Shown here: one piece after another, positions 21,867-33,044 of the stretch | Layout: every line of letters begins with the position of its first letter | Position numbering within the stretch: position 1 is the first letter of the stretch | DNA from: Talinum fruticosum | Taxonomy: Eukaryota; Streptophyta; Magnoliopsida; Caryophyllales; Talinaceae | Direction: 5' to 3' | NCBI GenBank assembly: GCA_021018815.1 | Contig: JAITYX010000135.1 | Location: forward strand, 682,001 to 746,000 | Length of the DNA stretch: 64,000 bases | Program-made: the position numbers and the translations under genes | Notes under the pieces: model-generated | Told to the model about the DNA's origin: nothing | Databases searched by the model: none | The model's input: the letters and a program-made list of their open reading frames with translations, nothing else

Positions 21867-22568
21867 ATACTTAGCAACGCTCACAAAAATGTTAATCTAT
21901 TTACTACTTTTGTAATTTACAATTCTATGGAAACTAATTTAATCATTGCCATCACTTGGTTTTATGGAATATGTTTTTGGTGCTTCTATTTTAATGGTTC
22001 AACAATTGTGAACCGTATGTCCTCTTTTGATTTTTATTTAAATAATTCTTTTTTGCTGTTTGAAAGCATATTTTTTCCTAACCTCTCACTCTTTATCAGT
22101 ATCTTTGATACCAATTAATTCTGGCAATATTTTTATCCTCGCACCAAAAATATGCTTAATGTACTAAATTTGGAAGTCTGGTAGCTATTTGTGTTCTTTT
22201 TAGTGACATCTGCTATCCTCTAGCAATTTTACATCTGACTTTGAGGTGTCTGTTGCCCTTAATGTACAAAATATGCTTACAAAATCTCTAGTGACATTTC
22301 TATAACTTTCAATTACTCTCTAATAGACTATTGAGTCTTCAAACTAAAGTTGAAGTTTTAGTTACTTTCTAGCAGTTTAACACAAACGGAAAAAAAAAAA
22401 AACTTTCAATAAGTCTTGACAATTCCTCCGTAAGTATTCAAGTTATAAATGTACCTTTATATTGATATTTTTCACATATAAATTACGTTTCCTTAACTCC
22501 TCCCAAACCACTAGAAATGAAATTTGACACTGCATATAAATTAATACTAATATAATCTCAAAAATTTA
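21867..22568. other. Gene-free AT-rich stretch
   Basis: I see nothing coding or clearly repetitive here beyond a short poly-A tract near 22390. Confidence 0.35.
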
Positions 22569-22576
22569 GTCAAAAG

Positions 22577-23143
22577 TAGGGGTGAGCACATTTGGCGGGT
22601 ACCCCGAAACCTGATCTCGGACCGGTTAAATAGGTAAGGTTCTAGAACCGGAACCGTTTGACCGGTTCCGAGTAAGGTTCCTAAAATTTAAGAACCTATC
22701 AAATAGGTTCCGGTTCAGGTTCCAATAATTAAACCCTGGAAGTGGAACTTGGAACCGTTAAGACAAGTTCATGTTCCTAGAACCGTCGGTATCCGGAACT
22801 GTTAATAGTGTTTTAGAGTTTCAACCTTTTCAGTTTTCAATTTTTAATATGAGATCAAGGTAACTTTCCCTTTTCAATTTTTGATATGAGGCCCAACCCA
22901 ATTATTGATTAAAAATAACTACTAAGCACCAGCAATTTTGTTTCTTTTTTATAATAATAATAGCATAGACAGGGTATCCTGGAATTAAAACCGGACCTTG
23001 CGGTTTAGGTTCAGGTTCTTGAAAGTCGGAAACAGATCAAACAGGTTCCGGTTCAGATTTTTAAAATTTAGGAACCTATCAAAAATATTCAGGTTTAGGT
23101 TCCTAATTTTGGAACAGGTACCCAAAACCGCTCACCCACCCTA
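22577..23143. mobile_element. hAT MITE rich in GGTTCCGG words
   Basis: The ends are TAGGGGTGAGCACAT and TAGGGTGGGTGAGCGGT (right end complemented). The flanking 8-mers GTCAAAAG (22569-22576) and ATCAAAAG (23144-23151) match at seven of eight bases. The interior repeats AGGTTCCGGTTCAGGTTCC-like words and has no coding frame. Confidence 0.85.
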
Positions 23144-23349
23144 ATCAAAAGCTTTATTACCTGCAATAATATACCTTAATAAATTGTGCAACCAACCTCA
23201 GAAACCAATATAAAATTTAATTATTATTAGAATATTCAAATATAGAAACGCACAGTCAGATAACTCTTCCAAATCATTTATAGTCTAGTCTGTTGTGTTA
23301 AAAGTACTAACAAGAGCAATGTTATTTATCCTATAGGCTAGAATTAAAA

Positions 23350-23700
23350 CCACGAATATTGACAAGGACATGTTCATTGACAAATGCTTGCAAAAAGGTG
23401 CATCAATTCAATTGCCATCTACTTTTCGGAAACAATTTACAACATTAGTAATATATGGTAATCCTACAAATCCGAAAAAATTGTGTGATACATACCATGT
23501 TCACCTCTCCGATAATATTAATGAGAAAGAATCAAATAATCCACATTTGATTCTAAGACTAACCGTCATGAATATACAATAAACTCTGCAAAGTATGGAC
23601 AAGTTGTTATCAAACTTTGGATTGGCCAACCTAATCGCTAACCAAGAGCATGATTTGCAAAACGCAAGAGATCCAATGGAAGCTCTACATATTTAAAGAA
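23350..23700 (+). pseudogene. Helitron helicase fragment
   Basis: The plus strand encodes a segment with L-P-S-T-F-R-K-Q-F-T-T-L-V followed by N-P-K-K-L-C and HVHLSDNI. This mirrors the Helitron Rep/helicase region with the pattern QLRxLFxTxL...NPxxLW...LSDDI. A stop at 23580 is followed by LLSNFGLANLIANQ in register with the family. Only about 110 residues remain, and no replication-initiator domain or Helitron termini are visible. Confidence 0.6.
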
Positions 23701-24623
23701 CTCAAAAATTAAAAGCATGACTACTAGAGTAAATTACAACTTATTGGAACACTTCTTTAACCAAAAGCAATTTTGTTTTCATTCAAACTGCAAATTTCCC
23801 TAAACAAGGTATGTACATTAAAGAGAAACTTAAAATTAGGAGCCACCTTCTATGAAGGGTTCCCAAGTATCTTAAGTTTCTATATTATCCTCTTACAAAA
23901 CTGATCTCAACCCTTATATCTCTCTTTTTGTGAAGCTAGGAGAGTGAATATGCTTGTAATCAACTCCTTGATACTTATTAACTTTGTAACCATTTGTGTA
24001 TATTTGTAACGAAATTGTTTATATTCACTAATAAATTCTACATACATCTTTCCAACTTTAAAAAAAAAAAACATTAATTAAGAACATTAAAATCCAAAAA
24101 ACCTTAAAAAATTAACGTAAGTGCTAATTAAGGGTAAACAAGTCAAAATTATGATTACCAACTCCTTATTTCATCTGCTTACCTATAACAATATTCAACA
24201 TCATTATCAATTAAAAAAATAAAGAAAAAAAAACTCAACCCCCAAATATGAATGTCTATAGAAACTTTTCACAATAGTGCATAACTTCATAGAGTAACCT
24301 CACCATCAAAATGTAGTAACTACCAACAATTTATATATCACTTTAATTAGAAATATTTATTTTGAAGCTACTAAATTATAAAAACAGAACATATTTTGTG
24401 CTAAAATTCAACTAGTACATACAAAATTTAAAACATACTGAGTAAAATAAGATGCATTGATAGTGTAACACTAATTTGCGTAGCATAGTTTATTGATGCA
24501 AGTGCATGGCAAAATAGATTGCCATGCAACTAGTACATAAGTCTTACATATTGGAGGACACAATTTATTTAGCATGGATAGACCATGAACATAGTTTGGC
24601 TGTAGCTTGAGTGAGCCTTATCC
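23701..24623. other. Gene-free AT-rich stretch
   Basis: No coding sequence is recognised. 24480-24600 resembles the 3' flank of the knottin-like gene at 8540-8650, in reverse, and so belongs to the minus-strand paralogue. Confidence 0.4.
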
Positions 24624-25988
24624 TCAAGCACAAAGTCCAACTCCAGCCATAAGTGATAAGCGCAAGAGAGTTCTCCACAACATCGGGTAGACTGTGCACA
24701 CATGGTTCCAGTTCTAACTCGCACAACGTAGGTTTTGTGTGTTTAATGGCTCCTTGTGCCTCATAATAATCTCTACGTTTTCTAGTGGTGAAACCTTCAT
24801 CGCTTCTTCCCTTGCAATCACTTCCCTTATGATGTTCTCCTCAATTGACATCCTTGCCAGCGTTGGAATAACTATTATATATACATAAATTATTAAAATA
24901 GAGATTAAGTTTAAGGTCATACAAATCAGTGAAAAAATAACGCATAAAACTTGAGAGTATGTCTATTTATTATTAAGAGCCAATCAACTAAATTAAAGCA
25001 AAATTTTATCAAACTTAAATTTCCTGCAGGATACAACTCCACCATCGCTTCATCTCGATATCTCATTTGCACATGGTCTAGTGTTTGTACCATAATGACA
25101 TATATAGGTAATGAATATTTTCACCGTGACAGCTCATTGTGGAGATACCTGGGGTTGGAAAGACTTATTGATGTCAGCGGTAAATGAGTTCAATGCTTGG
25201 GAGATGTGGAAAACAGCTAAACAGTGGATGTAGATGTAGAGTTATCTGTGAAAGCTGGTTATGCTCTGTTCTGTGGTGTGGCTGAAGATGTTCCTCGGTG
25301 GAAAACTGTTCGGAAGAGCTGGGAATGGAAAAGACATGAAATGACTCTCTGGATGGCTCGTCTTGGAAGGCTTGCTACTGAAAGTTTGCTTATTAGTAGA
25401 GGTATCTCTGTGGACGATAAGTAGGTGTCGCATGGTGCACAAGGTAAGGACAACTGCCAACACATTTTCTTTTTGTGCCCCTCTTCATATACTGTCCGGG
25501 TTCAGATCTTAAATTGGTCTAAAGTTCAGAGGAGGGATTGGGAGTTTCAGAAAGAGGTGCAGTAATTCAGGTACAGATGCAAAGGAAATACTCACAGAGA
25601 AGCAGGTGGTTCAGAACCATTTTGGCAAGTACTCTTCTTGTAGCTCATTTTTTTAGAAATATTAATGATAATTATTTGTTTTTCCCCAAACAAAATATTT
25701 TCCATTTTATCTAAAAATAAATAAGGTGATCTACGGGGATCAGAGACTTGATATAGTCAATAGTACTTTAATTAATAAATACGTACAACATAACGTATTG
25801 TCAAATGAAGCTCATATTTTGGTATGGAAATTCCCTAATTAACTTGTACTTAGTTTCTATGTGTCATATAAAAACCAGAAAAGAAAGAAAATTGAAGAGC
25901 TTAGAGTGGATTCAAATTAACCTGAGCCAGTGAGGATCAGAACTCCAAATAGTACAAGTTTGAAGGAAGTTGAAGAAATTCCAGCCAT
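24624..25988 (-). pseudogene. Knottin-like secreted peptide gene, decayed paralogue
   Basis: Exon 1 (25988-25922) opens ATGGCTGG and encodes a 22-residue signal-peptide-like segment containing STSFKLVLFGVLIL, ending CAG|GTTAAT in phase 1. Exon 2 starts at about 24871 after an ATAATAG acceptor and encodes a propeptide (LARMSIEENIIREV, then NVEIIM) matching the plus-strand copies. The first cysteine is in frame. An in-frame TAG follows three codons later, and at least one frameshift separates it from a C-x5-CC-x4-C block in another frame, so the mature domain is destroyed. A LINE 3' end lies in the intron, and an hAT element sits just upstream of the TATA box. Shared exon layout, intron phase and promoter make common descent with 6942-8423 clear. 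Confidence 0.75.
25090..25660 (+). pseudogene. LINE ORF2 C-terminal fragment (zf-RVT region)
   Basis: The plus strand encodes V-K-A-G-Y-A-L, W-K-T-V-R-K-S-W, LWMARLGRLAT and, after a stop and frame change, NCQHIFFLCPSS. That order is the zinc-binding zf-RVT domain following reverse transcriptase in plant L1-type LINEs. Only the 3' end is present, as expected of 5'-truncated insertions. It lies inside the intron of the minus-strand knottin-like pseudogene, in opposite orientation. I could not fix the target-site duplication. Confidence 0.75.
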
Positions 25989-26072
25989 GGAGATATTTCA
26001 AACTCTTTGAAGCTAAGAAACTTAAGTTGAAATGTTTAGTGTGGATGGTTGAACTGGTTCATGGGTGGTTCG

Positions 26073-26080
26073 TATTTATA
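26073..26080 (-). promoter_or_regulatory. TATA box of knottin-like paralogue
   Basis: TATAAATA on the minus strand lies 85 bp before the ATG at 25988, in the same ACTATAAATAYG context as at 6850 and 38393. The hAT target-site duplication begins 6 bp further upstream (26086). Confidence 0.7.
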
Positions 26081-26233
26081 GTACCAGCTAGCTCAGTGAC
26101 GGACCCAGAAATTTATGGAAAGGGGTCGAAATAAACTAAATAATAGTGTACACAAGTAAAAATTTCGGCAAAATTTCCTCTGTAATATGGCTAATCCCAT
26201 AGGGTTAAAGCCTTATCCCTGCACAAAACACAT

Positions 26234-26760
26234 TCATAAACTCAACGAGACACACGCTCGGAGTATCAACAACACAAGTTCAACGAGCCACACGCTCGGA
26301 GTATTCACATAGGTCTTGTGAATGCATCCCCCAAAATGGGTCATTTCATCATTTTTAAACAAATAACAACACAAGCAAAATGCAGCATCTTCCTTTATGC
26401 TATATTCTAACCAATTACTGTATAAACCATACCAGGAGACATTAAATCTACGCATATATGCAGACATTGACGTTTGAGGGAAAGTATGATTTCGGGGTTG
26501 AAAGGCACCTTTTTGGAGATATGCTCTTCTTACCTCATCTTGCTCATATTGTGACATTGATTTTCTTGCTCCGGATCAGATGGAAGTGCATTGACATCAA
26601 CTCGACTTCTCTCAATAGAAGAGGGATTGTCATTTACATCACAAGTTGTAGGGGAAGGATTTATATTTGCATCGCCTTCTTCATTCAATGGTGAATTTTC
26701 AGATTTCGAACTTAAAGGAATGGAAAGTTCTGTAGCTATCTTTTTGAAATATCTATGCAT
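26234..26760 (-). pseudogene. hAT transposase N-terminus, TTF-type zinc finger (ZMYM1-like)
   Basis: Two overlapping frames join by a frameshift near 26530-26557. The first starts MHRYFKKIATEL and ends with DVNALPSDPEQ, the usual lead-in of plant ZMYM1-like hAT proteins. The second carries DEVRRAYLQKGAFQP, W-x-x-x-Y-S-N-W-L-E-Y-S and AFCLCCYLF, the TTF-type zinc-finger core. It stops after that finger; the RNase-H-like catalytic region and C-terminal dimerisation domain are missing. Full-length relatives are about 700-800 residues, while fewer than 180 remain here. Confidence 0.75.
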
Positions 26761-27392
26761 TTTAACCTATAATAAAAATTAAACAACAAAAATCAAACCT
26801 CTATCGTAAAATTAGTCTAAAGAATGAATGAAATAAAATTGAAAAATCAATAAAATCACATAAATTAAGAATAAAATTAAAGAAATTAAATCTAACATCA
26901 AACAAATTATAACTTAAATTGAATTAAAATTGAAAAATTTGAAAGTTGTGAACTTACAGATTTGGGAATGAATCAATGATAGAGTAGAGAGAGTGTGGTG
27001 CGGGAGAGGAGAGGAGCGGCAGTGGCGGACGGCGACCGGGGCTGGCGGCTAGCAGTGGCGGTGGACGGCGCCGGCGGTGGGCTGCAATGCAATCGTTTGG
27101 GGCTCCTCCTCCGGTGTGGTTGTTGGCTGCGAGAGAGAGAGAGAGTGTGTGGGAGTGGGAGAGGAGAGGGACGGCTCCGCAGCCTCCGCCACTGACTCTG
27201 GCTGGGCAGGCACAGCAGCACGGAGGGCGGCGGCAGTGGTGGCCGGTCCGGTGGTGGGGGCAAAGCAGAGCAGGTGGGGCAGGGCAGGTCGTGCGTCGTG
27301 GGGTAAAGCAGAACGAACGGCGCTCTGCAGATGGAAAATAAGTATGAAAGAAGTTAAATTTTGAAAAAAAAAAAAAGAGATTGCTTGTATTA

Positions 27393-27447
27393 GGAATCGA
27401 ACCCCTGACCTCGCGTGTGACTATTAACATTCTCACCATCTCAGCTA
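27393..27447 (-). other. tRNA-like segment with Pol III A and B box motifs
   Basis: On the minus strand TAGCTGAGATGG (27447-27436) fits the A-box TRGCNNAGNNGG. GGTTCGATTCC (27403-27393) fits the B-box GGTTCGANNCC. The spacing is tRNA-like. I cannot fold a convincing full tRNA, so it is more likely a tRNA-derived remnant inside the hAT element than a functional gene. Confidence 0.45.
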
Positions 27448-27547
27448 TATTTACTTTCAACTTAGACTGTATTCTATAAAAGATTTACTTGTTTTTGAAA
27501 GGGGGTCACCCCACTGACCCCCGGGTGGATCCGTCCCTGAGCTAGCT

Positions 27548-28752
27548 CACTCATTCATTAATCTCTTAGATAATACGTGGATCATCTCAATGAGCGTTGG
27601 ATAATATAAAGTGGGGTCAGAAATTAGAATGATTAGGGTCCAGGATTAAATGAATAACACTGTTTCTTTTCGCCTCAATTTTACTTAGGTAAGCAGATGC
27701 ATAGATTTAGGTCCAGGCCTTTTTGAAAATCCAGATAATCATGCTCGCAAAAATTCACCCAATCTGATTACCCCGAATTTATCCAACTTGAAAAATATCG
27801 AGTTTGGCCCCAAAATATTTGTCTGAATTTTAAATTTGGAGAATCGGCCATGTCCGAATCAAAATTTATACGAGCATCGGATTTGGCAAGTTGAGTCTAG
27901 GTTGTCCGAATTTCGGACAATTAGGGAACCGAGTTCGCACATTCACTCATTCAGATTTAGTAACAATTTCAGTTTAAAATCTACAAAATTAGTTTAATCA
28001 AAAAATTTGGTCATTCGGGTTTGAATATCAAGATTTGGGTCCAGGTTTCATCACAGAAATAATTTTGGTCTTATTTTCAAAAGTTTGTATTACAAATTCA
28101 GACATGTAATCATTCGGGTTAGGACATAAACATTCAGGTTAGGGTGTGGCTCTGATCATGGTGTCCCAATTTGCTATTCGGAAATGATTTAGGTATGGCG
28201 TTTTCATCCGAATGTCCAAACCCAAATTAACCATGGTTGTTTTGGCTCTAGGACCCATGTTGCAGGCCCAAAAACTTCATTAATGACTGGAATAGTAGTT
28301 TTGATTCCAGATTTATTCGTAGTATTTTTTACCCTAAGACTTGGGTATAATCGCAAAATACACCGAGAGATTTTTTTGTGCAAGAATTTCATTAACACTT
28401 CTAGATCAAACCTCCCCAGGATTTCATTATCACTCAGCATATCTTTCCAATTGGCTCTCTTATTATTCAAAGTAGTCGGAAAAGCAAACCTGTATCACTT
28501 GTGCTTTAAAACTATGACAAATCTGTTCTGCCTCGCTTCTGATTTGCCTAAATCTTCTCATGTTTCTCTCTTGTCGTACGTGATATTAATAGAGTATATC
28601 TCTAATACTCTATTAATTACATTACAGCATAAGTAGCAAGCACCAACTGTTTTTCTTTTTTTAATTTTGTTTCATTGCCCTTAAATCAAGCACCCGTGAA
28701 GCTCCATTGAACTATTCGAGTGTTAGGGATTGATAGCCCCCTAATATACTCA
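27548..28752. other. Unassigned stretch upstream of knottin-like paralogue
   Basis: 27548-27680 is probably the displaced upstream promoter region of the minus-strand knottin-like gene, cut off by the hAT insertion. 27690-28210 repeats words such as ATTTGGGTCCAGG and CATTCGGGTT, like a degraded MITE. 28204-28640 has an open minus-strand stretch (HKKISRCILRLYPSL) that I do not recognise. Confidence 0.35.
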
Positions 28753-28938
28753 TTATAATGCCCTGCATAAAAAATACATTGGAAAAAGGATATGTTCATG
28801 TGATTCTGGCTCCCTTTCACACCCAAGGCAACATATATCAACATTACGCTTACACTTTGTAACTCTATCTACAATTGGCAATATACCATAATTAGAAAAT
28901 TTTTTTCTAACAACAAAAAAGTTGGTCGTTAAAAGCAT
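28753..28938 (-). pseudogene. LINE zf-RVT fragment
   Basis: The minus strand encodes ILPIVDRVTK, then VDICCLGCEREPESHEHILF, matching the C-x2-C...E-x-x-x-H-x-x-x-x pattern of the LINE zf-RVT domain. Only about 60 residues are left. Its upstream side runs into CACTA-like repeats at about 28920, so it was truncated there. Confidence 0.6.
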
Positions 28939-29273
28939 AATTTATAGTCGTTGAAAACTCTTAACGATCAAGAAAATGTTGCACATTGTCTGTCGTTATT
29001 GGTCCCATCGTTAATAGTTTTAACGACAAAATGAAATTTTTGTCGTTATTAGAACAACGACGAAAATATACATGGTCATTATAAGTTAACTAATCAATGA
29101 CCAAAAAATATTAATAACGACGAAATTATTCGTTGTTTATTTGTAAAATTAAAAATAAAAATTTTATAATTATTATCATTAATGACAACATTGGTTTGTT
29201 GTGACTTTTTAATCAAGGTTAACAACAAAATATTTTCGTTGTTTAAAATCACTATTAAAGTATCTAACGAATA
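28920..29273. mobile_element. CACTA-type subterminal repeats
   Basis: Short motifs TCGTTATT, TTAACGAC, AACGACGAAA and their complements recur at close spacing, as in CACTA subterminal regions. No terminal CACTA is preserved. A copia LTR interrupts the block at 29274. Confidence 0.55.
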
Positions 29274-32220
29274 TGAATGTTTGCTTTTGGAGAGGCTAAG
29301 TCACCTTAGAGGGGGAGAGGGGGTGAATAGGGTGACGAAAAATTTTACACAAAAATCAAACTCTTTTTGGACACAATAAAATCGGAAGTAAATTCTAAGT
29401 CTAGATTGGACTCAGAAAAGTGAACACTTAGAAATACGTGGAAACCCTCATGGGATAGAAAACCATGGACAGTGCCAATTTAAGCACCAAGTCAAAATCC
29501 ACTAGTTGAATCCACAATTACAAAGCACTAACTTATCCTAGAATTGCTCCCTTAGACATTTCCTTTGCAAGTTTTTCCTATACTCAGAATTTTCCTTATC
29601 CGATCTAGTACTTCCTCACTAAGTTAACCTTTACAATAAGGGACAATTGAGATGAGTTAACCCTTACTGCTCAGTCAAGGGACTTACAAAGAAAGTAAGA
29701 AAATAATGCAAGTGATTACAAGACTTTCTTTACAACTCAGAAGGTATGAAATAAGATTAGGAGTTGTAAGTTAAAGATTGAGTAGAAGAGCACTAAGTAA
29801 GTGTCCAGCAATTGGTTCAACAATAATCTCAGTAATCTTCAAGTCTTGTGAGGTGACTTATATTTATAAGCACCCAACCAGATAGCTGTTGTGACCCGTT
29901 CTGGACTGGTGAACTTCATTTTCCATTGTAACGGTTAGTCCGAGCCACTAAAAAAGATCCGTTGTAAATGTGAACGTTGAGTAATGACTCTTAACTCCAA
30001 AAGAAGTCCAACCCTTTGGTTGTAATTGAAATATGTGGTGGAAACAACTGTTAGACTCAAAGTTGCAGTTTTCTAGTTTTGGGAACAAACAACCCTAACA
30101 AGGTGTCTCGAGCTAGGTCCAGTAAATGGTTAAAATATGTCTGCTAGTGTTTAACGGCTAGAAACCGGTTGCTTTCGTACTATTCAGAAGTAGATTAGGC
30201 TTGATTCAACAACCTACAAAAGCAAATTATGTGAAGGTTTGTTCCGGGAGAGTCTAAGTCACCCTAGAGGGGGTGAATAGGGTGATGAAAAAATTTGAAT
30301 AAACTTAGAAACTTTTTGCTTGGAAAAAGATAAATAGTTGATTCTGAGTCTAGATTAAACTCAGAAATACAAACACTCATAAATATGTGGAAACCCTCCT
30401 GGGGCAGAAAATCACGGACAGTGCTAATCCAAGCAACAAGTCAAATCCACTATTTTGAATCCTCAAAATACACCGGATTGATTCAATCAGAATTGCTCCC
30501 GTAGACAATTCCTTACAATGTTTTCCTAGACTCAGAAGTTCCCTTATCTGATCTAGTACTTCCTAACTGACGTAATCTTTACGGTTAGGGACATCTGAGC
30601 TGAGTTAACCCTTACAGCTCAGTCAAGGGGCCTTACTCAGAAAGTAAGAGAAGTATGTAATTGATTATAAGACTTTACAACTCAGAAAAGTATTAAGTAC
30701 AGACTTGGAGTTGTAAATAGAAGATTGAATGAGTAATGTACTAAGAGAAATAGTTTCAGCAATGGGTTAAATAATCTTTAAGTCTTGTGAAGTGGCTTCT
30801 ATTTATAGATGACCAAGCAGAGTGACCGTTGTGTCTTAGTTCTGAATAGAAGTCTTTACTAGTCGTTATAACGACTCTTCCGATCACTCAAAAAGATCCG
30901 TTGAGATGTGAACGTTGTGCAACGACTCTTAGCTCATAAAGGTGCTCCAGTCAACTGGTGATGTCTGAAAAGTAAGGTGGAAACCACCATTGAGCTTATC
31001 GTTGGAGTTTTCCAGCTTTGGAAACAGACAACCCCGACACGGTATCCGAGCTCAATTCAAAAGTAGATAACGCTTATCTATGGATGATTGACAGCTAGAA
31101 ACCGGCTACTTTTGTAATTCAAAAATGAGATAACCTCGTTTGGATAGCCTACAAAAGTAAACCACTTTGGTTTTCAAAGTATAAAATACTTTGGTCCAAG
31201 ATTAGGCATAGATAATAATTTAATTAAGACAATTAAGTGCATAATTATCTTAGGCCTAGAAGAGTGGAATTTTCTGAGTCTAATATTCAATATACTCAAA
31301 TTAAATTAGAGTCAATCCTAAGAAAAATCAAGTTAGAAAAAGTATAATTATCAGAGTATAAAGACTTGATCTGGACAAATAATTCTAAAACAAACACACC
31401 GACTTAGAGAAAGGAATTAACCCTGTAATTCACTTTGTGTTGAATTGTGCAGCAAGAAATCAGTATAGGAGCGTTAGAAAAATTATTTGAGCATGCGATA
31501 GATCTGAGTGATGTCTGAGTGACTCAGAAATATCAATAAAACAGATTTACAAGAGTGTGTTTTCTGAGTTAGTCAGAAATGAACGAAAACTCATACAAGA
31601 ATTTCTATAATACTCAAAATGACTTGTAATCAAAACCTAGGAGAAATGAGGTTTATACCTGAGTCTTCATGTAGTACATAGAATGTCTTAGAGTTAGAAT
31701 TTGAGTCTTCATTATGTTTGTACTCAAAGTATAAAAATACTTTGTTCCAAGATTAGGCATAGATAATAATTAAATCAGAGTAATTAAGCACTTAAATATC
31801 TTTGGCCTAAAAGAGTGGAATTTTTTGAGTCTAATATCCATTAGGTTTAGATTCCATCTCAAGTCAATCCTTGTAATGATCAATTTAAAGAGAGTAAGAT
31901 ATCAGAATACATGAACTTGATCAAGCAAATACTTCTCTATAAGTAAACTTACTTAAAATCAAAGAATTAACGCTGTAATTCATTTCAACTTGGAATACAG
32001 AGTCGGTACTCAGAATAAATGTATTAGAGAAAATATTTGATCATGCGATAGTTCTGAGTTGTGTCAGAGTGGCTCAAAACCTAGTTAAGAATGATATGTA
32101 AAGATTGTGGTTTTTGATTGGATCAGAACAGGATGAAAACTTAGATAGAGATTTCTATAAGGCTCAGAATAACTTAGAATCAAAATCTAAGAGAGATAGA
32201 GAGTTATACCTAAGTCTTCA
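29274..32220 (-). mobile_element. Copia 3' LTR (Maximus/SIRE-like), split by a nested LTR
   Basis: The two parts, 29274-30231 and 31717-32220, form one LTR of about 1.46 kb once the insertion at 30232-31711 and one TTATG are removed. The left end is TGAATGTTTG and the right end AGTCTTCA, followed by the complement of a polypurine tract at 32221-32237, so this is a minus-strand 3' LTR. The right part is duplicated as 188-692. Confidence 0.85.
30232..31711 (-). mobile_element. Solo copia LTR nested in a related LTR
   Basis: It is 1480 bp, starting TGAAGGTTTGTTCC and ending TTTGAGTCTTCA, flanked by a perfect 5-bp target-site duplication TTATG (30227-30231 and 31712-31716). No internal region remains, as expected after recombination between the two LTRs of a former element. 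It carries the family landmark GTCACCCTAGAGGGGGTGAA near 30260. Confidence 0.9.
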
Positions 32221-32539
32221 ATCTCCTCCTTTTTGATAAAAGGCATTCCATTCTTAAGATAGAAATTTTTTTAGTACAACATGTTAAGTTTTCATACCAA
32301 GTTGATAAGAGTAATAACGAATTAATCAAATTATGAAAGTTCAGCTTAGATCAAATCATAACTCAGAACAAGTTGCTTGATATTATTCAGAGCAATCACA
32401 AATAAACAAAGCAAGTATGTTAAGGATTCAAGTATCATAGTTAAGACAGTGCTAAGTATGTAACTCAGAAACATATATGCTCAGAAAATAAACGTCATGC
32501 ATTGCTAGAGTCATATATACAAGAAACTCAGAAATTATC

Positions 32540-32580
<41 letters not shown>

Positions 32581-32853
32581 CAAAACTACTTTCCCTGAAC
32601 CAATTATCCAAAATTCAATCTATGTCTGTCCCCCTATGCATTTCAGCAAAACATCAAAAGGAGGGAAAGATCAAATAATTATATAAGATGCTAGACAAGA
32701 GAGAAAAAAATGAAATCTAAGAGAAGAAAGATTAAGATGGAGGGGCAGTCTGTCTTGTGGTTGAGGAACGAGGAGTGTGCCTTGACCAATACGCTTGAGT
32801 GGATGATGTTGAGCGAGGAGGCTGCAGAGATGGTACGTTGAGAAGTTGAGATG
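32221..32853 (-). pseudogene. Copia 3' internal relic, copy 2
   Basis: Second copy of 693-1325: polypurine tract complement, A/T-rich untranslated part and decayed env-like tail. It differs from copy 1 by a few substitutions (for example GTCATGCAT against GTCTTGCAT) and poly-A length. It is followed by the 47-bp tandem repeat at 32857-33044. Confidence 0.65.
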
Positions 32854-33044
32854 AAATTATGGATCTATTATGATCATATCTTTGAAAGATTATATTCTAA
32901 AAATTATAGATTTATTGTGATCATATCTTTATAAGATTATATTCTGAAAATTATGGATTTATTATGATCATGTCTTTGCGAGATTATATTCTTGAAATTC
33001 TGAAATTATTATGATTGTATCTTTGCATGATAATATCATGGAAA

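Larger units (their letters stand above)
26094..27539 (-). mobile_element. hAT element with transposase N-terminal remnant
   Basis: A perfect 8-bp target-site duplication AGCTAGCT lies at 26086-26093 and 27540-27547. The termini are CAGTGACGGACCC and CAGGGACGGATCC (right end complemented). The interior holds a broken transposase start (26234-26760), an AT-rich part, a G/C-rich block with GGCGGTGG words (26990-27310), and a tRNA-like segment with Pol III box motifs (27393-27447). It lacks the catalytic and dimerisation regions of hAT transposase, so it is non-autonomous. Confidence 0.88.

Noticed and set aside
27393..27447. Calling a functional tRNA
   Set aside because: The A and B boxes match, but I could not pair a full acceptor stem and anticodon arm by eye.
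26954..27460. 168-codon minus-strand frame and several GC-rich frames
   Set aside because: Low-complexity Pro/Arg-rich translation of the GGCGG-rich block inside an hAT element; it overlaps the tRNA-like segment and has no conserved motif.
28204..28640. Open stretches on both strands, possible LINE ORF
   Set aside because: No motif I recognise, and it lies on the wrong side of the zf-RVT fragment for a simple LINE order.
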